Shown here one piece after another: positions 12,701-22,877 of a DNA stretch of 64,000 bases. Numbering within the stretch: position 1 is the stretch's first letter; every line of letters starts with the position of its first letter. The translations under genes and the position numbers were made by a program. Source of the stretch: Pleurodeles waltl (lineage: Eukaryota; Chordata; Amphibia; Caudata; Salamandridae); the NCBI RefSeq assembly GCF_031143425.1, contig NC_090450.1, positions 169,191,486-169,255,485 of the forward strand, read 5' to 3'. The notes under the pieces were generated by a model. It saw only the letters and a list, made by a program, of their open reading frames with translations, was not told the DNA's origin and searched no databases.

Positions 12701-12754
12701 AGAACCCGCATTCCGTTTCAACATATGCCTTTACTAGGCATGCTTTTACAACTA

Positions 12755-13644
12755 AGACCCATATTTATACTTTTTCACGCTAACGCAGTTTTGCATGTAA
12801 AAGTTTACCACTGCGCCATTCCAAGATGCTGGGAGTCTTATTTATGGAATGGTGCAATCCGGAGCAAAGGGTGGGCTAACGTCATGGAAAATTACGTTAG
12901 TCGGGCTGGGGTGGCGGTTTGGGAGAAGGGAGTTTTGCACAAAAAAATTACGTTAGGCTGGTTAGAGTAAAAAAAGATGACTCAGCTCTAACCAGCCTAG
13001 TGTCATCTCTTGTTGCTAAATCTACCATACCACATGACTCCTGTCTTATAAAAGACAGGAGTCATCCCACCACCCCAATCGCCAGCACAGGGGACATGGG
13101 TCCCCTGCGCATGGCCATTGAAACCAGTGCCATATATGTGGGCCAATTTCAGGGCCCTCAATGGCACTTTAAAAAAAATCAAAAATACTTACCTATACTT
13201 ACCTGGGATGGGGTCCCCCATCCCCTGGTGTCCCTTTGGTGTGGGTGGGGGAGTCCCTGGGGCCTGGGAAGGCACCTGTGGACTTATTCCATGGTGTTCC
13301 TCCATAGAAATAGGCCCAGTGGTTCCCTAACGCCTGCCCTGACCCAAGCGTTAAGTAATGCGCTAAGCAAGCTTATTATTCAGGCCCGCTTCCCTCCTGT
13401 GCACCATTTTTGCACACAAGAATAAATAAGGGCCTGGGCCTTAGAGTAATTTTTGCCCGGGAATGCCTACCTTGAATCTCATTGACGCAAGGTAGGTTCA
13501 CGCTAGCAAAAAATTACTTTAACTTCAAAACTTTGGTGCTAGATGGGTCTAGCGCCATGGTAAAAATTTGGAGTTAAGATTGCACTGAATTAGTGTAAAA
13601 AAATAATTATGCTAATTCAGCACAAAGCAAGTATAAATCTGGGC
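12755..13644. mobile_element. Harbinger-type MITE (ATATTTATAC family) with CTA duplication
   Basis: It starts AGACCCATATTTATAC and ends GTATAAATCTGGGC, flanked by CTA at 12752-12754 and 13645-13647. Inside it shares subterminal blocks with the elements at 10100, 17023 and 41418 (CCTGACCC then GCGTTAA; GCGCTAGA-type palindromes). It is nested in the 11644-13739 element and non-coding. Confidence 0.75.
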
Positions 13645-14703
13645 CTACTTTGTTGTAAAGGCATGTGTGGAAAAGACATGATCGTGGTGCGTTGTTCAGG
13701 CATGCGTTGTTCTAGCATGCATGGTTCTGTCATACAACCAGACAAATGTGTTCCGGGAAAGCCTCCTTGCCCAGATGGAGTCCCTGTGGACCTATTCAAA
13801 TCTAATATCCATTTCTGGACTCCTTTGCTTACAAATGTATTTCTATCAGTTGAGTTGGGCCCCATTACTGGTTCCTGGATAATTGCCACTTTAGTCCCAT
13901 ATTTAAGAAAGGGGACAGGCTTGACCCAAGGTGTTGTCACCCCATTTCTTCAATTGATTTGAGTACCAAAATTCTTGGGTGGGTTTTGTTGTCCCTGCTT
14001 GAGAAATGGGCCTTAGCGAATAACATCTTGACAGATGTCCAGTATCCCTTTAGACCTGGCATAGGGACTATTGAACAATGTCTCAACCTTTAACTAATGT
14101 ATGCCTGGCCTTTATTGATCTTTCGAGTGCGTTTGACTTGGTTAATCAATTCAAACTTTGGGAGCTCATGGGAAACATGGGGGTGGAGCCAGGTCTTTTG
14201 AAACTTATTCTTCACCTGCACTATGACCTCACCATTAGAGTGAGGCAAGCCCGGAGGGAGAATGCTCGTCAGATATCCATTCTACACTGGGAGTTAGGCA
14301 GGGGTGCATCCTGGCTCCTTTTCTATTTTTACTTTATATAAATGGAATAAATACATTTTTAATTGAAAATGGTAAGGATGCACAGTATATGAGGGGTATG
14401 TCAACATCAGGGCAGTGCGCACTCTACGGGCGACTAGAATGAAAAAACCCAGCACTCTCAAGATAACGTAATTCATGCATTGTGCTGATATGCTGTTGTT
14501 TAACCTTTTCTATTGCAGAGTTTAATCCTGAAGGCTTATGTTCAAGGTGCATATAAATACTGTTCATTTGCAATGTACTGCTGCAGGCTTTCAGAGTGTG
14601 TCAGGGTGTGGTCCCTTTCCAGAGCCTTCTAGAAGCTTTCCCTGCAGTATAGAAGCTTTCCCTGCAGCATGCCTGGCTGTGGTTTGTGGGCTGGGCCAAG
14701 ACT

Positions 14704-14760
14704 CTATATAAGGGAGCCAGCCCAGCTCCACATGCTCTCTATTCAGAGGTCCCGGTGCAG
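14704..14760 (+). promoter_or_regulatory. TATA-box core promoter candidate in the solo LTR
   Basis: CTATATAAG at 14704-14712 follows a GC-richer stretch and precedes AGCCCAGCTCC and CTCTCTATTCAGAGG, which would lie about 30-45 bp downstream as a start region. The position in the 5' half of an LTR fits a U3/R boundary. Confidence 0.55.
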
Positions 14761-14984
14761 AGTAGCAGCAACTTCCTGAGCTCCTGTTCCGGAGGCCTAC
14801 TTTGATCTTCCAGGCCTCGCCCTTTCACTTTGCTCGGTGATTCTTAATCAGGGCGGTAAGACGGAGGTCGGGCTGGGCCCCGGATTCCGTTCTCAAAGGA
14901 TTTTGAGTTCTTGGGCCTAATTAGCATGATAAAACTATTTTGCTCTCGTGCGTGTGAATATGCTCTTGATGTTTAATAGTATTT

Positions 14985-15890
14985 TACATGCTGGCATTCG
15001 AATCAGCAAGACGCACAATTCTTTCCTCGAGTACAAATCTTGATATTCATTGTGCACTACCATTTTATGGCATTTACAAGGTAGCATTCGAATCGGCAAG
15101 ACGAGCAATTCATGTCTTGTGCTTAATTCATGTTATTCATTGTACACTACCATTTCTTGGCATTCATGTGGTGGTAGTTGAATCAGCAAGACGTGTGATT
15201 CATTTCTTGTGCTTAATTCATGATATTCAGTGTGCGCTACCATATCTTGACATTCACATGGTGGTCTTCGAATCGGCAAGACGCGCAATTTATTTCTTGT
15301 ACTAAATTCGTGATAGTCAGTGTACGCTACCATTTCTTGGCATTCACATGGTGGCCTTCGAATCGGCAAGACGCGCAATTCATTTCTTGTGCTTAGTTTG
15401 TGATATTAAGTGTGCGCTACCATTTATTGGCATTCACATGGTGGCCTTCGAATCGGCAAGACGCACAATTTATTTCTTGTGCTTAGTTCATGATATTCAG
15501 TGAGCGCTACCATTTCTTGGCATTCACATGGTGGCCTTCGAATCGGGAAGATCCACAATTAATGTCTTGTGCTTAGTTCCTGATATTCGGTGTGCGCTAC
15601 CATTTATTGGCATTCACATGGTGGCCTTCGAATCGGTGAGACACGCGATTCATGTCTTGTGCTTAATTCATGATATTCATTGTGTGTTGTCATTTCATGG
15701 CATTTGCGCGGTGACATTCGAATTGGCAGAACGCGCAATTCATTTCTTGTGTTAAAATCATGAAGTTCATTGTGCGCTACCACTTCATGGCATTTACTTG
15801 GTGGTCTTTGAATCGACAAGACGCGCAACTCATTTCCCGTGTCTAATTCATGTTACTCCTTGTGCACTATCATTTCATGACAGCTACAAA
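14985..15890. repeat. 90-bp tandem repeat, about 10 copies, inside the LTR
   Basis: The word TTCGAATCGGCAAGACGCGC and close variants recur at about 14996, 15087, 15177, 15267, 15357, 15447, 15537, 15627, 15717 and 15807, a period of 90 bp. Each unit also holds CTACCATTT and TGGCATTCACATGGTGG. As 90 is a multiple of three, some frames stay open across units and mimic repeat proteins. Confidence 0.9.
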
Positions 15891-17022
15891 CCTTTGTGGA
15901 AACCTGTAATGTGCGCAGTTCATGTTCCTGCATTTCAAGAAAACAAAAGTGTTTCAGAATTCTAGATGTTATATTGTATGTGCATAACAAGCCTCTCAAG
16001 TGTTATTCATATGGTGTTATAAGAAATCATTCAGATTATTTCCTTGTCCTCTTGCCAAAGTCTATGCTTGAATTTGAAAGTGTAATTCTAGAAAAGGCTG
16101 ATGTTTCTAATTCATGTGGAACATTTCATTGAGTGGTTCAGTAGAATGTTGTATTAATCTTTCTTGATTCCCTCACAGGTATTCAAAACATTTTTGAGGC
16201 CTTGTTATTTAAGTCCATGCTTAAGTTATTCATGTTTCCAGTATGACAATGCGTAGACTCATAGCCTAGTAATGATTAGTATGATATAATCTTGATATTG
16301 CGTGTTCTAACCTTTTTGCTTCCTACAGGTCTCCTTCCCAGCTGTTCTCTACCTAATCCCCTTTTCCGCACTTGGACTCTCTTAGACTCTGTGACATTAT
16401 AATCAGAGTATTGGAGCTGTCTTGTGGTGGACGTGTTGGGAACGTGCACGGACCCCGAGGATCTGGTGACTCTGACAGGGTAAGACTATTTCCATTTTAT
16501 TGTACGCAGATAATGTGGTGCTTATTACCCGCACTGCTAATGGTCTCCAGACATTGTTGGATCTGTTTTAAGTGTCTATGGATGACTTAGACCTTAAATA
16601 AACTGTGCTAAATTTTACAGTTTGACTTGTGGTCACTCTGGCACAAAATCTAAGTGCTTATATATGGGCTAAAGTAACTAGGAAAGATAAAGACTTTTAA
16701 TTATTTGGGGACCCTTTTTACTCCAACCCTAAATTGGACTCAACTATTAACATCTAAATTCCAGTCTTTATTTAGCAATATTGAGGCTATTTTTAGATTT
16801 GCCACTAAGTTACAGTTTAAGCCAATTGCTGCGATGTTGAACCTGTACAGGAGTAAATGTTTAGCGGTGCTCACTTAATGTGCAGGCCTGTGGGGTTACA
16901 GCAATACGGATATCCTTCAAAGGGTTGAAAATTAATTTACCCCTAGATTGTTATCAGTACCCATAGCTACCGCTACTTTTATATATGAAGAAGAGATAGA
17001 GCTACAATTTTTCTAAGACCTA

Positions 17023-17927
17023 GGCTCTCATTTATACTTTTCAGGGCAAAACTAAGAAGTTTAGCACCGGCTTGCACCATTTCTGTTCACCAGCAGGGCA
17101 CCATATTTATTTATGGAATGGTGCAAGCCGGTGCAAAGGGTAGGCTAGCGTTAAAAAAATGGCGTTAGTCGGGTGGGGCTGGCAGTATGGAAGAAGGTGG
17201 TTTTGCACCCAAAAATGACATTTGGCGGGTTAGAGTTTAAAAAAAAGGCTCTAACCTGCATAGCGTAATTTTCTGATGCAAAACCATGCTAAGCCATCCA
17301 TACCAGGTGACTCCTGTCTTAGAAAAGACAGGAGTTATGCCCACCACCCCATTGGCCTGCATAGGGGGCCATGGTCCAGTGGGCATGGCCACTGCACCCA
17401 GTGCCATGTAGGGTGGCCCATTTCAGGGCCCCCAATGGCACTTACAAAAACAATACTTACATGTACTTAACTGTACGTACCTGGGATGGGGTCCCCCATC
17501 CTCCACTGTCCCTCTGGTGTGGGTGGGGGTGTCTCTGGGGACTGGGGAGGGCACCTGTGGGCTTATTCCCTGGTGTTCCACCATGGAAATAGGCCCACAG
17601 GTCCCCTAACACTTGCCCTGACCCAGGCATTAAAAAATGGTGCAAAGCACGCTTTGCACCATTTTTTTACCCCTCCTCCTGTGTGTTATTTTAGCATGGG
17701 GGATAAATATGCCGCTATGGCCATAGAGTAATTTTTTTGCATGGTAACGCCTACTTTGCATCTCATTGACGCAAAGTAGATTTCCACATCCAAAAAATGA
17801 TTTTAACCTCATAAATTTGGAGCTAGACTGGTCTAGCTCCAAAGTATAAATATGGAGTTAGTTTCGCACTGAATTTGCATTAAAAAAATTACACAAATTC
17901 AGGGCAAAACAAGTATAAATGTGCCCC
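17023..17927. mobile_element. Harbinger-type MITE (ATATTTATAC family) with CTA duplication
   Basis: It starts GGCTCTCATTTATAC and ends GTATAAATGTGCCCC, with CTA at 17020-17022 and 17928-17930. Interior blocks match the 10100 and 12755 elements in the same order (TTGCACCGGCTTGCACC-type words, ACTCCTGTCTTAG, TGACCCAGGC, GCTAGAC palindromes). It is inserted in the LINE thumb or connection region and has no coding capacity. Confidence 0.8.
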
Positions 17928-17930
17928 CTA

Positions 17931-18775
17931 GTTGTTATGGCTCCACTACTGTTATGGATCAAAGTATGGTGCACACCTTGAGCTGGTTTAACAAGAATGT
18001 GCATCACAGAGTGCTTGACACGACATGGGATTGACTCCATAACATTGCTCTCATATTTGAAGGCCTATTTTTTCAAGATGGGATTAGGCGAGTTATTTGA
18101 TAACTCCAGTTGCATTGAGCGCAAGCACAAGATATGTGCCAAAGAGCATTATCTAGTGTATTGTAGGGACCCCCATGTTGAAGTGGCTTCATCAATGTCC
18201 TTGGTCACCAAATATGTGGTGTTATCTACAACTTGAGTTTTGGAACCGCATTTAAGCTGTTTTTCTAATCTATTATATCGCCATTGGCTAACTCTTCTGA
18301 AGCTGGGGTTGTTTCACAGTAAGTTTGCTTTTCCATTGACAGTCATGGTATACGGCCCTGCTGTCTTATCCCTGTGTTAATTCGTCTATGCAATGCACTA
18401 GTCACTTTATGCTGTTTTGTCCCCTATATTCTGTTCCTAGACTCACCTTTTTGACCTCTGTCTTACGTAATAAGGGCTTGAGGGGCCATGTTGAGGGACT
18501 GATCTTTTTACAATGTTTAGGACCCTCTAATCTTTGTCAAGTTGTTTTAGATTATATTAGATCAGTCACTCACATACGGAACAACTATGAATCTTTTCGT
18601 TTTTTTCACACTCAACTGAGTTGTATATGGACGTTTGGGATGCATTTTTTATTGGCATAATGATTTAAATTATTGTATTGATAGTTTTATTATTTCTTAT
18701 TGTGTCACATTGTACAGTGTTGCTCCCAGCTTTTATGGCTTTTGCTGAATAAAGTTTTGTTTGACTTTGACATAA
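17931..18775 (+). pseudogene. LINE ORF2 C-terminal region and 3' end
   Basis: The text after the MITE continues the LINE with Leu/Phe-rich frames (for example CHFMLFCPLYS near 18395-18440), like the C-terminal domain of non-LTR ORF2 proteins. AATAAA at 18748-18753 is followed by two TTTGAC units (about 18760-18771), a plausible short 3' tail repeat. Stops are frequent. Confidence 0.55.
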
Positions 18776-19440
18776 ATTCATCATCTAGCATCAGTAATGA
18801 TGGAGGGGTGTACTGAAGTGAGAACAGAGAATGGCCTTTCGCAGACCACAACAGACACAATAGTAGTACTTCTTCCCAAAAATGATGATCATGGCTTCAT
18901 ATAGGGCCATATCTATCAGTCGCGGCTCGCTGCAATCACCAGGGATGGGCTGGGTTCAGCGGGTGGGGTGGGAGGTGGAGGGAGTAACATTTAATAAAAA
19001 AATTAAAACTTACCTGATCTTCCGCCGCGCTGCTCCTCTTTCTCCTGTCGCTGAAGGCACAGACTCCCAGCCTGCCCTGTGGCCAATCCTGACACTCTTT
19101 AGAGCAGCCCAGGATTGACTAGAAGCGCTCAGCCAGAGCACTCCCAGGCAGAGTGGGAGCCTGTGCCTGCTCTCTCCAGCCCAGCAACACAGTGCATGGC
19201 TGGAGAGAGCATACTGCGCATGTGTGTTGACTGGCCCACGATGGCAGGCAAAACACACATGGACTTTCAGGGGAGTGCACGATTCACTCCCATCATTCTT
19301 GTCATCCCCCAATGCCCCCCATCATAACACAAGGATAATAAACACTGTTTAATATCTTGTCATTGTGACATTTTGTACAGCTTCTGCCACCTTGCGAGTG
19401 GCGACACTCCTCTGCCCTAACGGAGGAGCTGCCGCCGATA
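18776..19440. other. Unassigned, probably a dispersed repeat
   Basis: No gene is supported. The block around 18905-19330 is GC-richer than its surroundings and contains complementary Ala/Leu-poor frames without motifs. It reads like a dispersed repeat, but I find no paired ends. Confidence 0.3.
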
Positions 19441-20030
19441 TCTATGCTGAGTGCTAATTATAAGGATTCCAAGTAAAATCCTAGCTTCTATACTCCTGCA
19501 AATGATGCAGAGGCCAATCAGCCCAGACCAGAGCGAGTTTATCTAGTCGCAAAACACAGCTGTGAATATTGGTAGACTGATACAAATGTTCGAAGCAACA
19601 TGAGAGCCAGATCAAGATGCATTAATAGTATTGATCGATGTTGAGAATGCCCTTGAAACACTGAGCTGGAAATATCTGCATGCAGTAATCAGCAATATGG
19701 AACTTGGCGAAAGGTTCTGGGCATGGGCAGAGCTTCTTTACACAAAACCTACTGAAAGAGGCAATTTAAGAAAAACTATCAAAAGCATAAAATATCAGAA
19801 AGGCAGTACAGAATGACTTCCCCATATAGCCGTTATTCCACACGTTAGCGTTTGAACAGTTGGTGAGTGAAATAGAGCAGAGGGATGCCTGTAGAGGCAT
19901 TGCTGTGGCATACATCAGGCATTACTTCTACCAACACAACGCAGTCACAAAACGCCTTAGAAATGCTAGAGGACACCTTTAAGTTAAAGGTTAATCCAAG
20001 CAAAACTAGTGCAAGGACCAGCGAGGTATC
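19440..20030 (+). pseudogene. L1/Tx1-type LINE reverse transcriptase fragment
   Basis: The text has the order of an L1-type RT: LSANYKDSK...ILASILLQ (RT2-like, from about 19445), then a Q-E-F-I segment, NIGRLIQMF, then ALIVLIDVENALETLSWKYL (about 19619-19680, where LDxEKAFD is expected), LLYTKPTERG, and later LAFEQLVSEIEQR (about 19845-19883). The catalytic Asp position is kept but KAFD has become NALE. Frames are broken several times. It is a short relic, distinct from the LINE at 3400-18775. Confidence 0.65.
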
Positions 20031-20164
20031 TCTCTCTATCACTGTCATGTGTTTCCAGGAACTAGCCTCCCATTCATCCTTGTGGTTCTGTGCATCTCCA
20101 AGGCCATCTCATAGGCCTCAAACCATTTGTCAATATCACCTCAACACCACAAAGCTAGGCACCT

Positions 20165-20319
20165 GGGCCCATATTTATACTTTTTTAGCGCCACATTTGT
20201 GTCGTTTTTTGACGCGAAATCGGCGCAAACTTACAAAATACAATTGTATTTTGAAAGTTTGCACCGATTTTGCATCAAAAAACGACACAAATGCGGCGCT
20301 AAAAAAGTATAAATATGGG
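20165..20319. mobile_element. 155-bp palindromic Harbinger-type MITE
   Basis: The ends are GGGCCCATATTTATAC and GTATAAATATGGG, flanked by CCT at 20162-20164 and 20320-20322 (alternative end readings shift this by a base or two). The two halves are near-perfect inverted copies meeting at about 20240 (AATACAATTGTATT), so the whole element can fold into one hairpin. Confidence 0.8.
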
Positions 20320-20394
20320 CCTTGGTCTTCAGGTATGTGGACCCTTTTTCCTTCTGGAGGCACTTTATTTTCACTGCCATCTACTTCACTTTAC

Positions 20395-20645
20395 TATGTA
20401 GTCTTGTTTGCCTTCAAGTCCAGTTCTTTCTGACTCACTTCATGAGCCAACTATTTCTCCTCGAGTGCCCTTCCTGCTGCTGCCTCTGCCCTCTTTCCTT
20501 CCAAGACCAGTTTTTTCTCATACAATGCCATGACGGCCAGTTGCAGCTTCAAAGCCAGCTCTGCCTGCCTATCCTCCAACTCTGCTTGGGTTAGGCTGGA
20601 AGAAGATACACAACTCCTAGCCACAGACTATGCAGAGGATGCCAT
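20395..20645 (-). pseudogene. Gag-like coiled-coil fragment (tentative)
   Basis: On the minus strand the frame reads SLTQAELEDRQAELALKLQL and continues Lys/Glu/Ala-rich (KLVLEGKRAEAAAGRALEEK), a long amphipathic helix with one stop near 20459. Such a segment often precedes gag in LTR retrotransposons of large amphibian genomes. No zinc knuckle, protease or LTR is adjacent, so this could equally be another coiled-coil relic. Confidence 0.3.
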
Positions 20646-22189
20646 TCCTCCAGGGCATCTGCTCTTACTTCCTTTTGCTTCCTTCCCTCTTGTTTCTGTC
20701 CTGCAACATGTATTATGCAGCCCTCATAACAGGTGCTCAGGGCTATTTGAAAGTCCATTTTGGACCTCTTTCCTTACAGTGTTTCCTCAGCTCTACTAGG
20801 GTGAAGCCTTCAATGTTTCTGAGGTCTATCTGCATCCTTGAAAAATATTACAGGTGCAAAAAATGTGGATGAAATTTTAAAAAATGTAAAAAGAAGCCCA
20901 ATTTAAAAAATAAAGGAGAATTTTAAAATAAATCAGTATTGATTACACACAATGTTTGTTTTACAAACAAATTATTGGCTGTCACTGGAAAACAATTCTG
21001 AACCTCACTGGTGAATAATAATGTAAGAAATTGAAGTATTAGTTGAAGGGGATGAGAACCTACTTCAAATGATAATCGCAATCCTTATCAGAATGGACCA
21101 CTGACGTCATTAAATAAATCAGCGCTTAACCTTTTGGGGTGGCAGGAAGGAGTCAGGCTTAAACTTAGAAGAAATGTGAAAAGTATTTATGCATCACTCA
21201 ACTAGAAATGAAGTGAAAACACAACACAAGAAACATTCCAAACCAACCTAAAATAAATAGAGACTATTTTAATAAATAAAATATCATCAAAATGACTAAA
21301 ATCCACTAAGTAAAATTGGAGCTATGAATTTTTAAAGTTTTAATTAAAATAGTGCTGAAAATCAAAAAGCACCAACCGTGGGTATCTAGCCCCGCTAGAC
21401 AGGGTCCAAGTCATAAGTTGATATTGAGAGCGATGGACCCCCGGTCAGATATATGGTGTCGGGTTGGAAAATTTACCTGCTGACTTAATCACTTTTTTGA
21501 AGAAAAAGTGGTTGTTGGCTAGTCTTCAGTGAGGCAAGCTGCAAATTAGAGCCGAAGCAAGGATCAACAGTGGCTGGCTGCTGAAGATCGGGGTTTTGGT
21601 GCAGCTGTGGACAAAGGGAGGAAAGCTCAGAGTGGGTGAAATCCATGCCCAGGAAGCCCTTGACATCAGTCCCAGTGAAGCCCTCTATGACCAGGCTTAG
21701 AAACATTTCTGAAAGTTGAATCCCCTTCAGTAGAGCAAACTGGCAAATTAAGGCTGACTGGTGATTTAACATTGGTGGTTGCAGCTTCAATACCAACCCC
21801 AGTCTCTGTTGGTTCTCCAAGCAGAAACAAAATGAGCAAAAAGTTACTAAATTCCACTTCTTGCAGTTTTGAGACATGAGGAGTATACTCTAAACCCACG
21901 CACGTGTCCAGGACCTGTGGGGAACAACTTGAGGGTCAAGACTCACTCCAATAGAGGCCAGCAACAGGGTCCAGCAGAGTTATAGTTGGAACTGGTCACC
22001 TGGGCAGTTGCAGGCAGAGGAAAGCATGTTGTGCCCCTTTAGCTCAAACAGAAGGTCAATAACTGACCCTAGCAGTCACTTCTGTGATGCTGGGTTAAAG
22101 TGATGCAGGTTCTTCTTAAAGCATGGAATTCCTGATTCTGATTCTTCACAGGATGATTAGTGCTCTGTAGAGAGGTCTGTGGGGACCAC
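20646..22189. other. Unassigned, AT-rich then repeat-like
   Basis: No coding frame is convincing. 20840-21380 is AT-rich without motifs. 21380-22189 is of more balanced composition, and its text appears to resume after the element at 22190-22877, so both sides are probably one older unclassified repeat. Confidence 0.3.
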
Positions 22190-22877
22190 GGGCCAGATGT
22201 AGGAAAAATCCAATTTGCAAGTTGCAAATTACGAGTCATTCCGACTCGCAATTTGCAACTCGCAAACTGGTATGCAGAACGGTGTCTCAGACACCGTCTG
22301 CAACTCGCTATGGGGTCGCAATGACCCACCTCATTAATATTAATGAGGTGGGTCGCTAATTGCGGCCCCATAGCGAGTCTAGGCACTCGCAAACATGGAG
22401 GCCTGCTGTCGTCAGCAGACCTCCATGTTCGTGACTGCTTTCAATAAAGCAGTTTTTTTTTTTAAGTGTAGCCCGTTTTCCTTAAAGGAAAACGAGCTGA
22501 ACTTAAAAAAAAAAAAAAAAAAACTTTAGTCCCTTGGACCACTACCTGCCCTGAAAGAAATGTTTTGGGTCCATTCACAAACTGGAAGGGGTCCCGTGGG
22601 GACCCCTTCCAATTTGCGAGTGGGTTACCATCCACTTGAAGTGGATGGTAACTGCGATACCCTTCGCGACCGCATATGCGGTCGCAAATGGTATTGCATT
22701 CCACTCCGAATTGCAAATAGGAAGGGAACACCCCTTCCTATTTGCGATTCTGAAATGCATATTGCGAGTCGGTACCGACTCGCAATATGCATTTCTGCAT
22801 AGCAAAGAGGCATTTGCACCTCGCAAACGGCGATTTTCGCCGTTTGTGACGTGCAAATCCTTTGCTACATCTGGCCC
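22190..22877. mobile_element. Multi-hairpin MITE (GGGCCAGATGTAG family) with CAC duplication
   Basis: It starts GGGCCAGATGTAG and ends CTACATCTGGCCC, perfect inverted ends of 13 bp, flanked by CAC at 22187-22189 and 22878-22880. The interior is a series of hairpins: about 22228-22263, 22330-22352, 22398-22422, 22476-22492, 22590-22612, 22628-22651, 22664-22686, 22721-22744, 22750-22792 and 22826-22846. A 19-base A run lies near 22505. The 3-bp duplication suggests Harbinger mobilisation, but the ends differ from the other families here. Confidence 0.75.

Larger units (their letters stand above)
11644..13739. mobile_element. Non-coding element with 9-bp target duplication and G-rich core
   Basis: The nonamer AGACAAATG occurs at 11635-11643 and again at 13740-13748. 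Collapsing it restores the LINE reverse transcriptase frame (AIDKC continuing to VPGKP). A 9-bp duplication points to Mutator-like, or with an 8-bp reading hAT, transposition. No clear terminal inverted repeats are seen, so the class is inference. The core (about 11820-12700) is strongly G/T-biased. A younger CTA-flanked MITE lies at 12755-13644. Confidence 0.55.
14399..16477 (+). mobile_element. Solo LTR, 2079 bp, with exact 5-bp target duplication
   Basis: The segment begins TGTCAACATC and ends ACTCTGACA, with GGGTA immediately outside on both sides (14394-14398 and 16478-16482). Removing it and one GGGTA restores the LINE frame through the YADN box, which confirms the ends. TG...CA plus a 5-bp duplication fits a Gypsy or endogenous-retrovirus LTR. 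It contains a core-promoter-like segment and a 90-bp tandem array. No internal region remains, so the family cannot be named. Confidence 0.85.
13741..17022 (+). pseudogene. LINE reverse transcriptase domain, split by a solo LTR
   Basis: After the 9-bp duplication the frame reads GKPPCPDGVPVDLF (finger motif). It continues through ALANNILTDVQYPFRPGIGT (about 14009-14068) and AFIDLSSAFDLVNQ (about 14110-14150), which contains the first catalytic Asp. The LTR at 14399-16477 interrupts just before ISILLYADNVVLI (about 16486-16524), the YADD box, whose last Asp is now Asn. Later text to 17022 fits the thumb region. Stops, frameshifts and the YADN change make it inactive. Confidence 0.8.
3400..18775 (+). 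mobile_element. Decayed APE-type LINE retrotransposon split by nested insertions
   Basis: Scattered + strand segments spell, in order, an ORF1-like coiled-coil region, an endonuclease domain (8101-8850), a linker (9611-10096, 11600-11643), a reverse transcriptase (13741-14398, 16483-17022) and a C-terminal region with a polyadenylation signal (17931-18770). Excising 3698-6765, 8978-9607, 10100-11596, 11644-13739, 14399-16477 and 17023-17927, each with one target duplication, leaves about 5.1 kb, a normal LINE length. The frame rejoins at most junctions. Numerous stops and frameshifts make it inactive. The 5' limit is a guess. The clade is not resolved; the domain order fits CR1/L2-like elements better than L1, but a tree would be needed. 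Confidence 0.8.

Noticed and set aside
11661..12724. Short Gly-rich frames as genes
   Set aside because: By-products of the G-rich tract.
14988..15828. Repeat-protein-like frames on both strands
   Set aside because: The 90-bp tandem unit is divisible by three, so frames persist without coding.
14985..15890. Possible CRISPR-like array
   Set aside because: Units are contiguous 90-bp tandem repeats with no unique spacers, in a vertebrate LTR.
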